Of a stretch of 64,000 nt of DNA, positions 1-8,523 are shown one piece after another. A model generated the notes under the pieces. It saw nothing but the letters and a program-made list of their open reading frames with translations. It ran no database searches and had not been told where the DNA came from. The DNA comes from Desertibacillus haloalkaliphilus. GTDB taxonomy: Bacteria; Bacillota; Bacilli; Bacillales; KJ1-10-99. Position numbers and translations under genes: made by a program. How positions within the stretch are numbered: the first letter of the stretch is position 1; each line of letters begins with the position of its first letter. The DNA is taken from contig NZ_JAHPIV010000012.1 of NCBI RefSeq assembly GCF_019039105.1, positions 68,027-132,026 on the forward strand, read 5' to 3'.

Positions 1-1180
1 AGTTGAGCCAAGAGTCACGGAAGCTCGTCCGAGTGAGGTAGTTCGCAGTGTGAGAGAACAAGTCCAGCGCGAGCCGAATCTTCAGCGAGCGATGAATCAA
101 GTGCGCGAGCAAGTAGTAAACAACCCACGAGTGAGTCAAGAAGTATCGCAACAGGTAGACCGAGCCATGAATGAAGCCCGAGAGCTTCAGCAACGCGGTC
201 AAGAGAGTGCTGGTCGCGAGCGAATGACGCAAGCGTTAAGTCAGGTAGAGCGAGATCTAGGTCGAGTAGAAGCTCGCCAAGTTGAGCCAAGAGTCACGGA
301 AGCTCGTCCGAGTGAGGTAGTTCGCAGTGTGAGAGAACAAGTCCAGCGCGAGCCGAACCTACAACGAGCAATTGAGCAAGTTCGTAATGAAGTAATAAAC
401 AACCCCAACATTGATCGTGAAACAGCAAAACAAGTAGAACGTTCAGTAAATGAAGCACGACACTTACAACAAATAGGTCGGGATCGTTTAGCACAAGAGC
501 TAAGCCGTATTGAACGTGACCTATCACGAAGTGAAAATGGGCATAATCATAGAGTCATTTCGGAGAACAGTCGGTTACGTACTAGTGAAGTGGTTAGCCA
601 AACCCGTGAGCAGGTACAGCGTGAGCCGAATCTCCAACGAGCGCATGAACAAATAAGAAATCAAGTTATTCATAACCACTCCATTGATCGAGCTGCCACA
701 GAGAGTCTTGAACGACTTATGACACAGTCAAAACAACTAGAACAAGTCGGCCGAGAGCGCCTGACCCAAACGTTAAATAGTGTAGAAAATGATCTAGGTC
801 GTCAGGAAAACCAAGTGCGCCAAGAGAATATCGCTACCTCTGAGGGACGACCATCTGAACTACGATTAAGTGAAGCGATTCGAAATGCCATAACTCAACT
901 CCAACGTGAACCGAACGTGCAACGAGTGTTAGAACAGGTACGAGCCGACGTCGTAAACCATTCGCAAACCAACGAGGAAACTGCTAAGCGTTTGGAACGT
1001 ACAACAGCCGAAGCTGCGCAATTGCATGCACAGGGTCGTGAACTTGCAGCAAGGGAACAAATGATGCAAGCATTAACAAAGGCCGAACAACAAGCTGTTA
1101 CCCAAGAACGTGTGCAGCCTTCTGAGGTACGCCCATTGGCTGAAGCACGCCAATATACAGAGAATGAGCAATTTCAAAAT
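1..1180 (+). repeat. In-frame ~280-bp tandem repeats inside the FliK-like gene
   Basis: The repeat core recurs at nt ~53, ~332, ~605 and ~889, spacings of about 279, 273 and 284 bases. Bases 1-78 and 280-357 are identical over 78 bp exactly 279 bp (93 codons) apart, so the first two units duplicated recently or are kept alike by gene conversion, while units 3 and 4 have drifted. More units may lie to the left of the window. Confidence 0.9.
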
Positions 1181-2341
1181 ATCCAATTGAACAGTAAAGA
1201 TATCGCTGTAACAACTGTCACTCAAAAACTGGCCCAAGCAACAGCAGATTTTAAAGGCATGCAACGTGATATCACGAGAAACTTAGATACAGTGGACCGC
1301 CTTATACAGCAATTTAAAAAGCAAGCGAATGTACAAGTTAAGCCAATACTTGAAACAACGATTAAAAAACTAGACAATGCAATCTTAAAGAGTGAAATGA
1401 TGCTGCTGACTGATATGAAGACAGAAAAAAGTTTAATGCAAGCAAGCAGCCAATTAGCAGAAGCTAAAAAATTACTTAATCGAGGAAATTATCATGAGGC
1501 TAATCGTATTGTTCGAGAGGTAAAAACACTTGTTGAGCGTTTGAACTTTCAGCCATCCGAAACAAAGGTGAAACACTATGTTGCTAGTGAGAGACAAAAT
1601 CAAGAAAGTCGAGCACCTTCCCAAAACTTATTGCAACAATTTAATGATACAGCGAAAGCAGTTACACAAGAACCTACTGCTAGGCAAGCTTTTGAAATGG
1701 TACGTGGATTAGGACTGAACCGTGATAGCGAAATTGGGCAAATGTTAGCATTTGGTCGTGAACAAAATGATCAAGAGGCTAATCAGCGAAATTTGAAGTC
1801 GATTCTGATGCAGCTTGCACGTGGTGAAGAGGGAGAAAGTAGAGTTTCACAGCAAGCGAATCAGGCGTTAAATAATGTAACAGGACAACAACTGCTTAGT
1901 AAATCCGATAGCGGTGGAAACTTACAAAGTATGTTTATGAATTTACCATTTTTATTGGAAGAAAAAGTTGAGAATTTACAAGTGTATGTCAATTCGAGAA
2001 ATGAAGGACAGCAAGTTGATTGGGAAAATTGCAGCCTCTACTTTTTAATTGAAACACCGAAGTTAGGGGAAGTTGGTATCATGCTCTCAGCATCTGAGCG
2101 AAACCTTTCTGTAACATTAAAAAATGACGAAGCTTCATTTAAAGAGAAGATGGAACCGTTTGTTGAAAATTGCGTTGAGACACTTAGTGAAGTTGGCTAT
2201 AACATCAATGGGATTGAATTCAAAAAAATGAATACTGCTGAACAGAGTAAACAAGTAGATCAACGTCGAGAAGGTACCACAAACGAATCAGAGACCCAAT
2301 CGGCAATTTTTACAGAGAAAGGATTCGACTTTAAAATATGA
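2..2341 (+). CDS. FliK-like flagellar hook-length control protein with long tandem repeats (5'-partial)
   Basis: The frame is open at the left edge, so the true start lies outside. At least 779 residues are visible. The first ~385 hold four copies of a ~92-residue repeat built around the core REQVQREPNLQRA, with a diverged copy further on (near QEPTARQAFEMVR, nt ~1665). All are rich in Q, E, R and N and look helical. The last ~100 residues (LPFLLEEKVENLQVYV to EVGYNINGIEFKK) resemble the FliK C-terminal domain, which in known FliK switches export specificity by contacting FlhB. The next gene, an FlhB C-domain paralogue, overlaps by four bases (ATGA), and this pairing resembles ylqG-ylqH of B. 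subtilis. FliK assignment rests on the C-domain pattern and this neighbour; the repeat region has no function I can name. A role as an export ruler or regulator for the adjacent flagellin is inference. Confidence 0.65.
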   Translation, partial: VEPRVTEARPSEVVRSVREQVQREPNLQRAMNQVREQVVNNPRVSQEVSQQVDRAMNEARELQQRGQESAGRERMTQALSQVERDLGRVEARQVEPRVTEARPSEVVRSVREQVQREPNLQRAIEQVRNEVINNPNIDRETAKQVERSVNEARHLQQIGRDRLAQELSRIERDLSRSENGHNHRVISENSRLRTSEVVSQTREQVQREPNLQRAHEQIRNQVIHNHSIDRAATESLERLMTQSKQLEQVGRERLTQTLNSVENDLGRQENQVRQENIATSEGRPSELRLSEAIRNAITQLQREPNVQRVLEQVRADVVNHSQTNEETAKRLERTTAEAAQLHAQGRELAAREQMMQALTKAEQQAVTQERVQPSEVRPLAEARQYTENEQFQNIQLNSKDIAVTTVTQKLAQATADFKGMQRDITRNLDTVDRLIQQFKKQANVQVKPILETTIKKLDNAILKSEMMLLTDMKTEKSLMQASSQLAEAKKLLNRGNYHEANRIVREVKTLVERLNFQPSETKVKHYVASERQNQESRAPSQNLLQQFNDTAKAVTQEPTARQAFEMVRGLGLNRDSEIGQMLAFGREQNDQEANQRNLKSILMQLARGEEGESRVSQQANQALNNVTGQQLLSKSDSGGNLQSMFMNLPFLLEEKVENLQVYVNSRNEGQQVDWENCSLYFLIETPKLGEVGIMLSASERNLSVTLKNDEASFKEKMEPFVENCVETLSEVGYNINGIEFKKMNTAEQSKQVDQRREGTTNESETQSAIFTEKGFDFKI

Positions 2342-2637
2342 TTATTTCGAAACATTTTAACCATAAACAAAGACGAAGTGTAAACGGCCCATCTGCAGCT
2401 GTCATTCGCTATGACGAAGATCAGGGGGGAGCTCCTAAAGTTGTTGCACAAGGAAAGGGGCAAGTTGCTAATCAAATTATGGCACTTGCAGAAGAAAATA
2501 ATATACACATGCAAGAAGATCCAATGCTAGTTGAAAATTTATTGGATATGGATCTTGGAGAGAATGTGCCACCACAGCTATATCAAGTTATTGCAGAAAT
2601 TTTATTATTAATTGAAGAAATGGAGAAAAACTATTAA
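2338..2637 (+). CDS. FlhB C-terminal-domain paralogue (YlqH-like), cytoplasmic
   Basis: A 99-residue protein without membrane segments that matches the cytoplasmic C-domain of the FlhB/YscU/EscU export-switch family (VIRYDEDQGGAPKVVAQGKG, then ALAEENNIHMQEDPMLVENL). In full-length FlhB the family self-cleaves at an NPTH motif; here the corresponding place reads NGPS (residues 16-19), so self-cleavage is not expected. The start overlaps the stop of the FliK-like gene (ATGA), which implies coupled translation and fits a FliK-FlhB type partnership. Standalone FlhB_C proteins such as B. subtilis YlqH are known but poorly understood. The stop codon overlaps the -35 element of the following sigma-D promoter. 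Confidence 0.8.
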   Translation: MIISKHFNHKQRRSVNGPSAAVIRYDEDQGGAPKVVAQGKGQVANQIMALAEENNIHMQEDPMLVENLLDMDLGENVPPQLYQVIAEILLLIEEMEKNY

Positions 2638-2661
2638 ACAATCAAAAAATATGTCCGATAA
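2635..2661 (+). promoter_or_regulatory. Sigma-D (flagellar, FliA-type) promoter of fliS-flagellin
   Basis: TAAA at 2635-2638, exactly 15 bases, then TCCGATAA at 2654-2661. The Bacillus sigma-D consensus is TAAA-N15-GCCGATAA, so only the first base of the -10 differs. It sits 28 bp before fliS. No terminator separates fliS from flagellin (15-base gap), so both are probably read from here as late flagellar genes. Confidence 0.85.
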
Positions 2662-2688
2662 AAAAGATAGAAGGATGGTGGTGTAAAA

Positions 2689-3111
2689 ATGAGTCAGTTT
2701 ATCACGAAAGAATTGCTATACAAGAAAACTCCACAAGAAATTACAGCACTCTTATATGAAGCGTGCTTAGAAAACTTATACACCGCAAAAGATGCAATTA
2801 ATGCAAAGGAATATATAGATGCCAATAAAAGCCTCCAAAAAGCGAATGATATTTTGCATCGCTTAGGTGGTGGACTTAATTATGACGCAGGAATCATTTC
2901 AGATCAATTAGATGCACTATATAACTACATGGCAGATAAAATTATTGAAGCAAATCTTCATAAGAAAGTAGAGCCGCTTGAAGAAACAATTAAGCTACTA
3001 ACTGAAATTATTGACGCTTGGAAACAGGCGATGGATAAAAAGGTTGACAATCAACCAAAAATGATGAGACAAAAAGCTTCAGCATACGAACAAAATGTAA
3101 TGTATGAATAA
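2689..3111 (+). CDS. fliS: Flagellin export chaperone FliS
   Basis: 140 residues, the family's usual size, starting after a GAAGGATGG ribosome site. The helical FliS pattern is clear: YKKTPQEITALLYEACLENLYTA near residues 11-33, then a basic/acidic four-helix body and an Asn/Gln-rich tail ending in YEQNVMYE. FliS binds the C-terminal disordered part of flagellin in the cytoplasm, prevents premature polymerisation and hands it to the export gate. The flagellin gene follows after 15 bases under the same sigma-D promoter. No fliD or fliT lies here, unlike the usual fliD-fliS-fliT order. Confidence 0.95.
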   Translation: MSQFITKELLYKKTPQEITALLYEACLENLYTAKDAINAKEYIDANKSLQKANDILHRLGGGLNYDAGIISDQLDALYNYMADKIIEANLHKKVEPLEETIKLLTEIIDAWKQAMDKKVDNQPKMMRQKASAYEQNVMYE

Positions 3112-3126
3112 TACAAAGGGAGATCG

Positions 3127-5472
3127 ATGACCGTGAAAATTAATAACAATATTCAAGCATTAAACGCTTACCGAAACTTAAACCAAAACCAATTTAACAC
3201 GTCAAAAAGCTTAGAAAAATTATCATCTGGGCTACGCATTAACCGCGCTGCTGATGATGCCGCAGGTCTAGCAATTTCAGAGAAAATGCGCTCACAAATC
3301 CGAGGTCTTCAACAAGCTGAGCGTAATGCGCTTGATAGTATTTCTCTTATTCAAACGGCTGAAGGAGCACTACAAGAAACGCATAGTATTTTGCAGCGTA
3401 TGAGAGAATTAGCAGTCCAAGCAAGTAATGACACAAACACTCCCGAAGATCGTGAGCAAATTCAAAAAGAAATTGATCAATTAGCAACAGAAGTGAACCG
3501 TATCGGTAATTCAACTGAATTCAATAGCAAAAAGTTATTAAATGATACAGTTTCTAATAGTTTTGGTGAAAAGGAAATTGATCAAAATACTATAGTTCCA
3601 GGAACAACAATAAACAATATAAATCTAGACTCTAACAGTAATTTACCAGAGGGTTCCTATACCCTTGATGTAAATGAAGTGATTACAAAATCAAGCGTAG
3701 AAAATGTAGCTGGAGCTGGGATTAATACTGTTAATATTGAGGAAGATGTGAATCTTGAAGAAGGTAATTACAGTATTGAAGTGAGTGCTAATCAACTCGC
3801 TAAAACTGTAGCTGATCCTAATTTGGCAGACTCTATAGAGGATATTGAGTTAGCTGCTAATTCAGATTTACCAAATGACGAACATACAATTTCAGTATCT
3901 CGTGAAGATTCTGTAACCAATGTTGAAAATGATGGAACTGGAATTTCAAGCGTGTCTATCAATAATAATGCAAACTTGTCGGCTGCGGAAGGTTATTCCA
4001 TTGAAACAGTTAAAACAATTAATAACATATCTGATGGAAGCCCTGTAACTGATTTAACTATCACTAACGAAAGCTTTAATTATGCTGGTGAGGACCTGAC
4101 TCTACAGTATGCGGAAACAGAAGACGGTTCGGGTATTTTTGAAGTAACTTTATATGCTAGAGATGGTGTAACACCTCTTTCTGATCCTGTTACGTTAGAT
4201 AATAATACACAGACATATAAATTTTATTCAGGTAGCGAAGAGATTGGCCTAGAGTTTAATACGATTCAAGATATTAACCAGCAATTAAGCAATGCTCCTG
4301 AACCTGAAACTACATTTGACGTGGATTATAAACTAAACCTTAGAGATGCAGAAAATAACTTATTAGACACACAGACTGTAGCAGCGGGTGATACAGAAGG
4401 TACGGTAGAGTTTACTTATGATAATGCTACATTTACTGTTGAGCATGGTGGTAACCAGTCAAATGATGATGGAGAAATTCCTACAGGTGCTCTAACTGTT
4501 GGAACGACAACATTTGACATCGAGAACACATTAACAGCTAAACTTAATGATGAATCTTCAGTGAATTTTACTGCTGGTGAATCAGTTAGTCTTGGTAACG
4601 GTGTTACAATAAATACAAATGATGATATTTCAAGTTATGTACCTGGAATTACTAATTCTACATTTACAGTTGGAGAAGAGAATTCATATGTTGCCACATT
4701 AAAGAGTGAAAACGGAGAAGAAGTAACAGGGGTTCAACAAGTTGTAGTAGATAATGATGGTAACTTTAATTTTGGAAATGGTGTTACTTTTACAACAGGT
4801 AATGTTTCTGCAGGCTCGTATGAATTTGGAGTACTAGATTCAAAGAGTTATAATGCAGTATTAAACATGGGTCTAAGTCAACAATCGGAACTAAAAGGTA
4901 TTGAGCCTGACAGTCTGTTAGATTTCGGAAATGGCCTTAAAGCACAAATCGGTTCACTTGAAAGTGATACAGCAAGTTTCAATATCATGGGTTCACTTAC
5001 TGATCGATCTTTAGAAATGCAAATTGGTGCTAATGAAGGTCAGTCACTTGCTGTTTCAATTAATGATATGCGTGCCGAGGCACTAGGGATTACTAGTAAA
5101 ACGGCCGGAAATGGATTTTCTAATAAAATGAATGTTTCTAATGGTACAGATAATGAATTAAAAGAATATGCCGTAGATGTTACAACTGCTGAAAACGCAA
5201 GTAAGGCGATTTCGACATTTGATGAAGCGATACAAAGAGTATCTGAAGAGCGTTCAAACCTTGGTGCCATTCAAAACCGTTTAGAACATACAGTTTCAAA
5301 TTTAACTAACACACGTGAAAACCTTACATCTGCCGAATCTCGTATCCGTGATGCTGATATGGCACTAGAGATGACAGAGTTTACGAAGAATAATATTTTG
5401 AACCAGTCAGCACAAGCGATGCTCGCGCAAGCGAACCAATTGCCGCAAGGTGTGTTACAATTATTACAATAA
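3127..5472 (+). CDS. hag: Large flagellin with expanded, acidic surface domain
   Basis: Both conserved flagellin ends are intact: residues 1-140 ([50 protein letters not shown]) form the D0/D1 core, and the last ~90 ([20 protein letters not shown] to the terminal QGVLQLLQ) close it. Between them lies an insert of ~500 residues, making 781 in all against about 270-300 for typical Bacillus Hag. The insert is rich in D, E, N, T, G and V with few K/R and no Cys, as expected for a surface exposed to high pH. Its first part contains short degenerate repeats. It is exported with FliS and polymerises into the filament. Ribosome site GGGAG precedes ATG. Whether it is the main or a second flagellin cannot be told from this window. 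Confidence 0.95.
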   Translation: MTVKINNNIQALNAYRNLNQNQFNTSKSLEKLSSGLRINRAADDAAGLAISEKMRSQIRGLQQAERNALDSISLIQTAEGALQETHSILQRMRELAVQASNDTNTPEDREQIQKEIDQLATEVNRIGNSTEFNSKKLLNDTVSNSFGEKEIDQNTIVPGTTINNINLDSNSNLPEGSYTLDVNEVITKSSVENVAGAGINTVNIEEDVNLEEGNYSIEVSANQLAKTVADPNLADSIEDIELAANSDLPNDEHTISVSREDSVTNVENDGTGISSVSINNNANLSAAEGYSIETVKTINNISDGSPVTDLTITNESFNYAGEDLTLQYAETEDGSGIFEVTLYARDGVTPLSDPVTLDNNTQTYKFYSGSEEIGLEFNTIQDINQQLSNAPEPETTFDVDYKLNLRDAENNLLDTQTVAAGDTEGTVEFTYDNATFTVEHGGNQSNDDGEIPTGALTVGTTTFDIENTLTAKLNDESSVNFTAGESVSLGNGVTINTNDDISSYVPGITNSTFTVGEENSYVATLKSENGEEVTGVQQVVVDNDGNFNFGNGVTFTTGNVSAGSYEFGVLDSKSYNAVLNMGLSQQSELKGIEPDSLLDFGNGLKAQIGSLESDTASFNIMGSLTDRSLEMQIGANEGQSLAVSINDMRAEALGITSKTAGNGFSNKMNVSNGTDNELKEYAVDVTTAENASKAISTFDEAIQRVSEERSNLGAIQNRLEHTVSNLTNTRENLTSAESRIRDADMALEMTEFTKNNILNQSAQAMLAQANQLPQGVLQLLQ
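3601..4030 (+). repeat. Degenerate ~35-residue repeats in the flagellin surface domain
   Basis: Four similar segments: [60 protein letters not shown] and [20 protein letters not shown], each followed by a short hydrophobic strand and a linker. The pattern is hydrophobic-x-hydrophobic strand, turn, L, G/E-x-Y-S strand. They look like repeated beta modules and have diverged at DNA level. Confidence 0.7.
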
Positions 5473-5484
5473 TAGTAAGAGCAT

Positions 5485-5517
5485 AAAGAGGTTAGGTCAG
5501 TGGATCTACCTCTTTTT
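5485..5517 (+). terminator. Rho-independent terminator after flagellin
   Basis: AAAGAGGT pairs with ACCTCTTT and the 3' arm runs into a T-rich tract. It lies 13 bases after the flagellin stop codon. Confidence 0.7.
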
Positions 5518-5565
5518 CCTTACTCTTTACATAATTTCTACATATCTAGTAAAGGAAGTGGGACA

Positions 5566-5793
5566 ATGATAGATGATAAAAAGTTTTTTGAGGAGCAGGT
5601 TGAATGGATTAGTTACCGAATTCGTGTTCTTAACACGATTGAAGCGAAGCTAAAAGAGATGCGCACGTTAGCGGAGTATGCTCGTGATCAGCAACCTGAC
5701 CGAGAGGATATAGCACTGATTCAAGATAAAATCAATAAACTGCACCGTGAAATTGAAGCGCTTGACCAAGAGCACCATAAGATTGTCCATTAA
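5566..5793 (+). CDS. Small coiled-coil protein, function unknown
   Basis: A 75-residue charged protein (MIDDKKFFEEQVEWISYRIR to EALDQEHHKIVH) that is almost wholly alpha-helical by composition. The start at 5566 is chosen because AAAGGAAGTGGG lies just upstream; the frame is open further left without a ribosome site. It follows the flagellin terminator and precedes yaaR on the same strand. The size and helical make-up would suit a FliT-like or other flagellar chaperone, but I see no diagnostic motif, so this is only a possibility. Confidence 0.75.
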   Translation: MIDDKKFFEEQVEWISYRIRVLNTIEAKLKEMRTLAEYARDQQPDREDIALIQDKINKLHREIEALDQEHHKIVH

Positions 5794-5949
5794 GTAGAAG
5801 GATTTCCTTTAATCAATTCTTACTTCTTGCTAGCTCTTATGCTACTATAAAAGGGTGAGAAGAAGCGAATACGCTACTAGCAGTTGTTAACGAAGCTGCG
5901 AGTAGGTCTAGGATAAATTATCATAAATAAGGTAAAAGGCGGGAAGGCA

Positions 5950-6387
5950 ATGGATGTTCAAAAGGTCGGTAGGGCTGGTTTAAGCCGTGCAGAATCAAAG
6001 AAAAGTGAACCGTCAGCGTCAGTGTCATTTTCTGAGGTAATGGGAAAACAACGCAATGAAAAAGCGTATGAAAAGCTTAATCAGTTAATGCAAAAAATAG
6101 ATGATCAAGGGAAAACATTATCTGAATCACGTACCGTTGAGGATTTACGGAAGTATAAGCAGCTAGTCAAAGAGTTTATGGAAGATGCGGTGCAACTGGG
6201 GTTGAGCCTTGAAGAGCGTCGTGGATTCAACCGTCGTGGTCGTACGAAGGTATATAAAATTGTTCAAGAAGTAGACCGGAAATTGCTTGATTTAACCGAT
6301 GCAGTCCTTGCTAAACAGAAAAAAGGGCTTGAGATCCTCGATATGGTCGGAGAGATTAAAGGTCTACTTGTCAATATCTATGCCTAA
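5950..6387 (+). CDS. yaaR: YaaR family protein (DUF327)
   Basis: 145 residues with the DUF327 pattern: FSEVMGKQRNEKAYEKLNQL near residues 27-46, then YKQLVKEFMEDAVQLGL, RRGRTKVYKIVQEVDRKLLD and a C-terminal helix ending in LLVNIYA. This matches Bacillus YaaR in length and order. Function is not established; the family often sits near flagellar or DNA-replication genes, and here it closes a flagellar block. The ribosome site GGCGGGAAGG precedes ATG. I considered FlaG but the motifs fit DUF327 better. Confidence 0.85.
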   Translation: MDVQKVGRAGLSRAESKKSEPSASVSFSEVMGKQRNEKAYEKLNQLMQKIDDQGKTLSESRTVEDLRKYKQLVKEFMEDAVQLGLSLEERRGFNRRGRTKVYKIVQEVDRKLLDLTDAVLAKQKKGLEILDMVGEIKGLLVNIYA

Positions 6388-6388
6388 C

Positions 6389-6421
6389 ATAGCTGGGTGT
6401 GATCGTCTCACACTCAGCTAT
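6389..6421. terminator. Hairpin between convergent yaaR and CPBP protease genes
   Basis: ATAGCTGGGTGTGA pairs with TCACACTCAGCTAT across a short loop. It is symmetric and could stop transcription from both sides, though T tracts are weak. Confidence 0.6.
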
Positions 6422-6452
6422 TTGCTTGTTTGGTGTCGCTGTAATGTACGAA

Positions 6453-7061
6453 TTATAACAATGGAAATAACACAAGTAAAAAGAGGTCAAAAATAAGGTG
6501 AGAAAAAATACATAACCAAATATTTCGTTTCCATAGATAGAGCGTTGACCAAAGAAGTCCAGCAAGAACAGTTGCGACGAGTAATAAAAGACTCCCCGCA
6601 TAAATGTTGGCACTTGCATAAAGTAATGACGCGCCAATGACTGCATATATAGGCTTGACCCCATGTCTAATTAATCGTTTTAACACAAATCCACGCCAAA
6701 ATAATTCTTCACCCGGGATGACAATGGTAAATAACAGTAAGTAATGCCACCATTCGATTGGCTGGATCATAGCATATAGTGCTTCTAGCTGGTCGAGCAG
6801 TGGTACATCTGTTACAACAATGAGCCACTTGCCAAGGGCATATAAGCTATACAATCCAATTCCTGTCATTGTCCCTATCCAAATCATTTCCCAATGGTTG
6901 GCTCTTGTCTCCATCGTTTCATTTGTGAGTGCATATAGGCTAAGGACGAGCAGTGATAGAGGAAATAGTACCCAAAATTCAAAAGGGCGGATTGTGAAAC
7001 TAAGCCATAATAAAACGTGTGCTAAAAAGATGGCGATTATAAATGATACTCGGATGTACAC
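6453..7061 (-). CDS. CPBP family intramembrane glutamic endopeptidase
   Basis: 202 residues with about six or seven hydrophobic segments. The conserved motif EELFWRGFVLKRLIRHG (residues ~118-134) has the EExxxR core, and a second motif, FSHLIFDL, comes near the end, matching the CPBP/Abi (Rce1-like) fold, whose glutamates and histidines form the active site in the membrane. Start is GTG after AGAAAGGAATC. It lies 15 bases downstream of the DUF4236 gene on the same strand, so the two are probably one operon. Substrate unknown; family members process prenylated peptides, bacteriocins or act in immunity. Confidence 0.85.
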   Translation of the reverse strand: MYIRVSFIIAIFLAHVLLWLSFTIRPFEFWVLFPLSLLVLSLYALTNETMETRANHWEMIWIGTMTGIGLYSLYALGKWLIVVTDVPLLDQLEALYAMIQPIEWWHYLLLFTIVIPGEELFWRGFVLKRLIRHGVKPIYAVIGASLLYASANIYAGSLLLLVATVLAGLLWSTLYLWKRNIWLCIFSHLIFDLFLLVLFPLL

Positions 7062-7076
7062 GGTTCAGATTCCTTT

Positions 7077-8324
7077 CTATTCACGAAACGTACTGGGATC
7101 ATAAGGATCAATGGCTTTAAAAATATACGTTTTCGTTGCATTTAGACGGGGTTGGAAATTTTCAAAGGCCGCAATGGGGTGAATAGCTTCAAAATTAAGC
7201 GAATAAAATGGTTCTCTTTCAACAACAAGGCTATAAATATACTCATCTTCAACATGTCCCGTTGCTTCGTTAAGGTGTTGGGTATAGCCAGAAATAATGA
7301 TTTGTTGACAGTCTGGCAAGAGCGAAAATACAAATGAGCAGAGAGAAAGAGCGGTCCCACCTACCATTATGGCATAATGTTCTCTCGTTTCTCGTTGCGA
7401 TTTATTTTTAACTTTTAATTTTCCTGATTTTAAAATCGTCGCTTTTGTGAGTGGGATATCTTTCATCTCGGGTAAATCAACATCAAGGTAGATCGTATCT
7501 TTTGTCAATACTGAAAATGAGATATTAGTTTCTAGCGGAAAGTCGACCTCTGCTAAATGTAGCTCTAGCCATTCCTCAATTGCGTTTACATCACCTTCAG
7601 CGACTTGGGCTAGCTGCTGTTTACGGTGTTCATTTTCAGTCGTGGCGTCGCTAACGAGTTGTTCGTATTCATCGCTTGCTTTAGCAAACAACTTTTCCGC
7701 TTCATGTTGAATCTCTTCCTCAAAATCTTTTCGTTTAGAGGGCAGGAACAGGCTGAGTTTTGCAAGTGTTGATAGGCTCTTTTCTTTTTGTTGGCGAACT
7801 TTATCTACAAACGCCTGCTTTTTGGGTTGATCAAGGTCAAGCGCTGTTTCTTCATCGATAACTTGATAAACTTGTTCATACGTTCGCTCAGGAAATGGCT
7901 GCTTGTGCAGACCAAGTAAGCGATCGGTTTGGGCATTAATTTCTGCTTCTTTTTGTTGGTATAGTGCTTGGATCTCATTGGCAAATTGTTTTTTTAATTG
8001 GCGCTCGAGTGATGCTGGAAGTGCCTCGCCTTGTTCATCAATAAAGGATATAGAATGTGTGTCCTTACGATAGACGAGTTGAATATCCCCAAGGTCAGTA
8101 GCCGGAGCTTTGGTTGTAGTTTTTGAAGAGTGAGCTCCTTGTTTGTTTAATTTTGTCCGGTAGGAGATACCAGTTCCAGGAATCCCAACATTACCATATA
8201 AGCCTTGTCTACCGAGTGAAACTGATGCCCCGCGACGTCCAAACGAGGTACTAACGCCTCGTTTACTAAAATTTAATCGCACACCAGGAGCAACTTTCAC
8301 TCGTTTTTGAAAACGAAAACTCAA
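7077..8324 (-). CDS. DUF4236 domain protein
   Basis: 415 residues. The N-terminal ~60 (FRFQKRVKVAPGVRLNFSKR, GVSTSFGRRGASVSLGRQG, NVGIPGTGISYRT) are a clear DUF4236 domain, a small repeated-strand module of unknown function. A charged coiled-coil middle (~residues 90-240) follows, then a unique C-terminal part of mixed strands ending FKAIDPYDPSTFRE. The start is TTG after GGAGGCGAGG. No signal peptide or membrane segment apart from one short hydrophobic stretch (ALSLCSFVFSLLP). Probably co-transcribed with the CPBP protease; no function can be assigned. Confidence 0.8.
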   Translation of the reverse strand: MSFRFQKRVKVAPGVRLNFSKRGVSTSFGRRGASVSLGRQGLYGNVGIPGTGISYRTKLNKQGAHSSKTTTKAPATDLGDIQLVYRKDTHSISFIDEQGEALPASLERQLKKQFANEIQALYQQKEAEINAQTDRLLGLHKQPFPERTYEQVYQVIDEETALDLDQPKKQAFVDKVRQQKEKSLSTLAKLSLFLPSKRKDFEEEIQHEAEKLFAKASDEYEQLVSDATTENEHRKQQLAQVAEGDVNAIEEWLELHLAEVDFPLETNISFSVLTKDTIYLDVDLPEMKDIPLTKATILKSGKLKVKNKSQRETREHYAIMVGGTALSLCSFVFSLLPDCQQIIISGYTQHLNEATGHVEDEYIYSLVVEREPFYSLNFEAIHPIAAFENFQPRLNATKTYIFKAIDPYDPSTFRE

Positions 8325-8433
8325 TGAACCTCGCCTCCTTTTTTGGTTGGAGTATGTAATCTATGTTTGTTCGGTATTAGTGTATCACAAAGTTGGAAAT
8401 GGAATGAGTGATTGAGGGGCTAGATTTAAGATA

Positions 8434-8475
8434 AGACGATCCTAAATGGGGAATACCCCCTTCCTAAGATCGTCT
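8434..8475 (-). terminator. Hairpin after namA
   Basis: AGACGATC-CTA pairs with TA-GATCGTCT around a GGGG/CCCC-containing loop, between namA (ends 8524, minus) and the DUF4236 gene. On the minus strand the 3' arm is followed by a short T-rich stretch. Confidence 0.65.
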
Positions 8476-8523
8476 AGTGGGTTGTTCATAATCTGCAATT
8501 ATAATTGTAAGTTTTTTACTCAA

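Noticed and set aside
1-1180. Tandem repeats as a mobile or CRISPR element
   Set aside because: The repeats are in frame and translate into conserved protein units; they belong to the FliK-like gene.
5950-6387. FlaG as the identity of the 145-residue protein
   Set aside because: Length and motifs fit the YaaR/DUF327 family instead.
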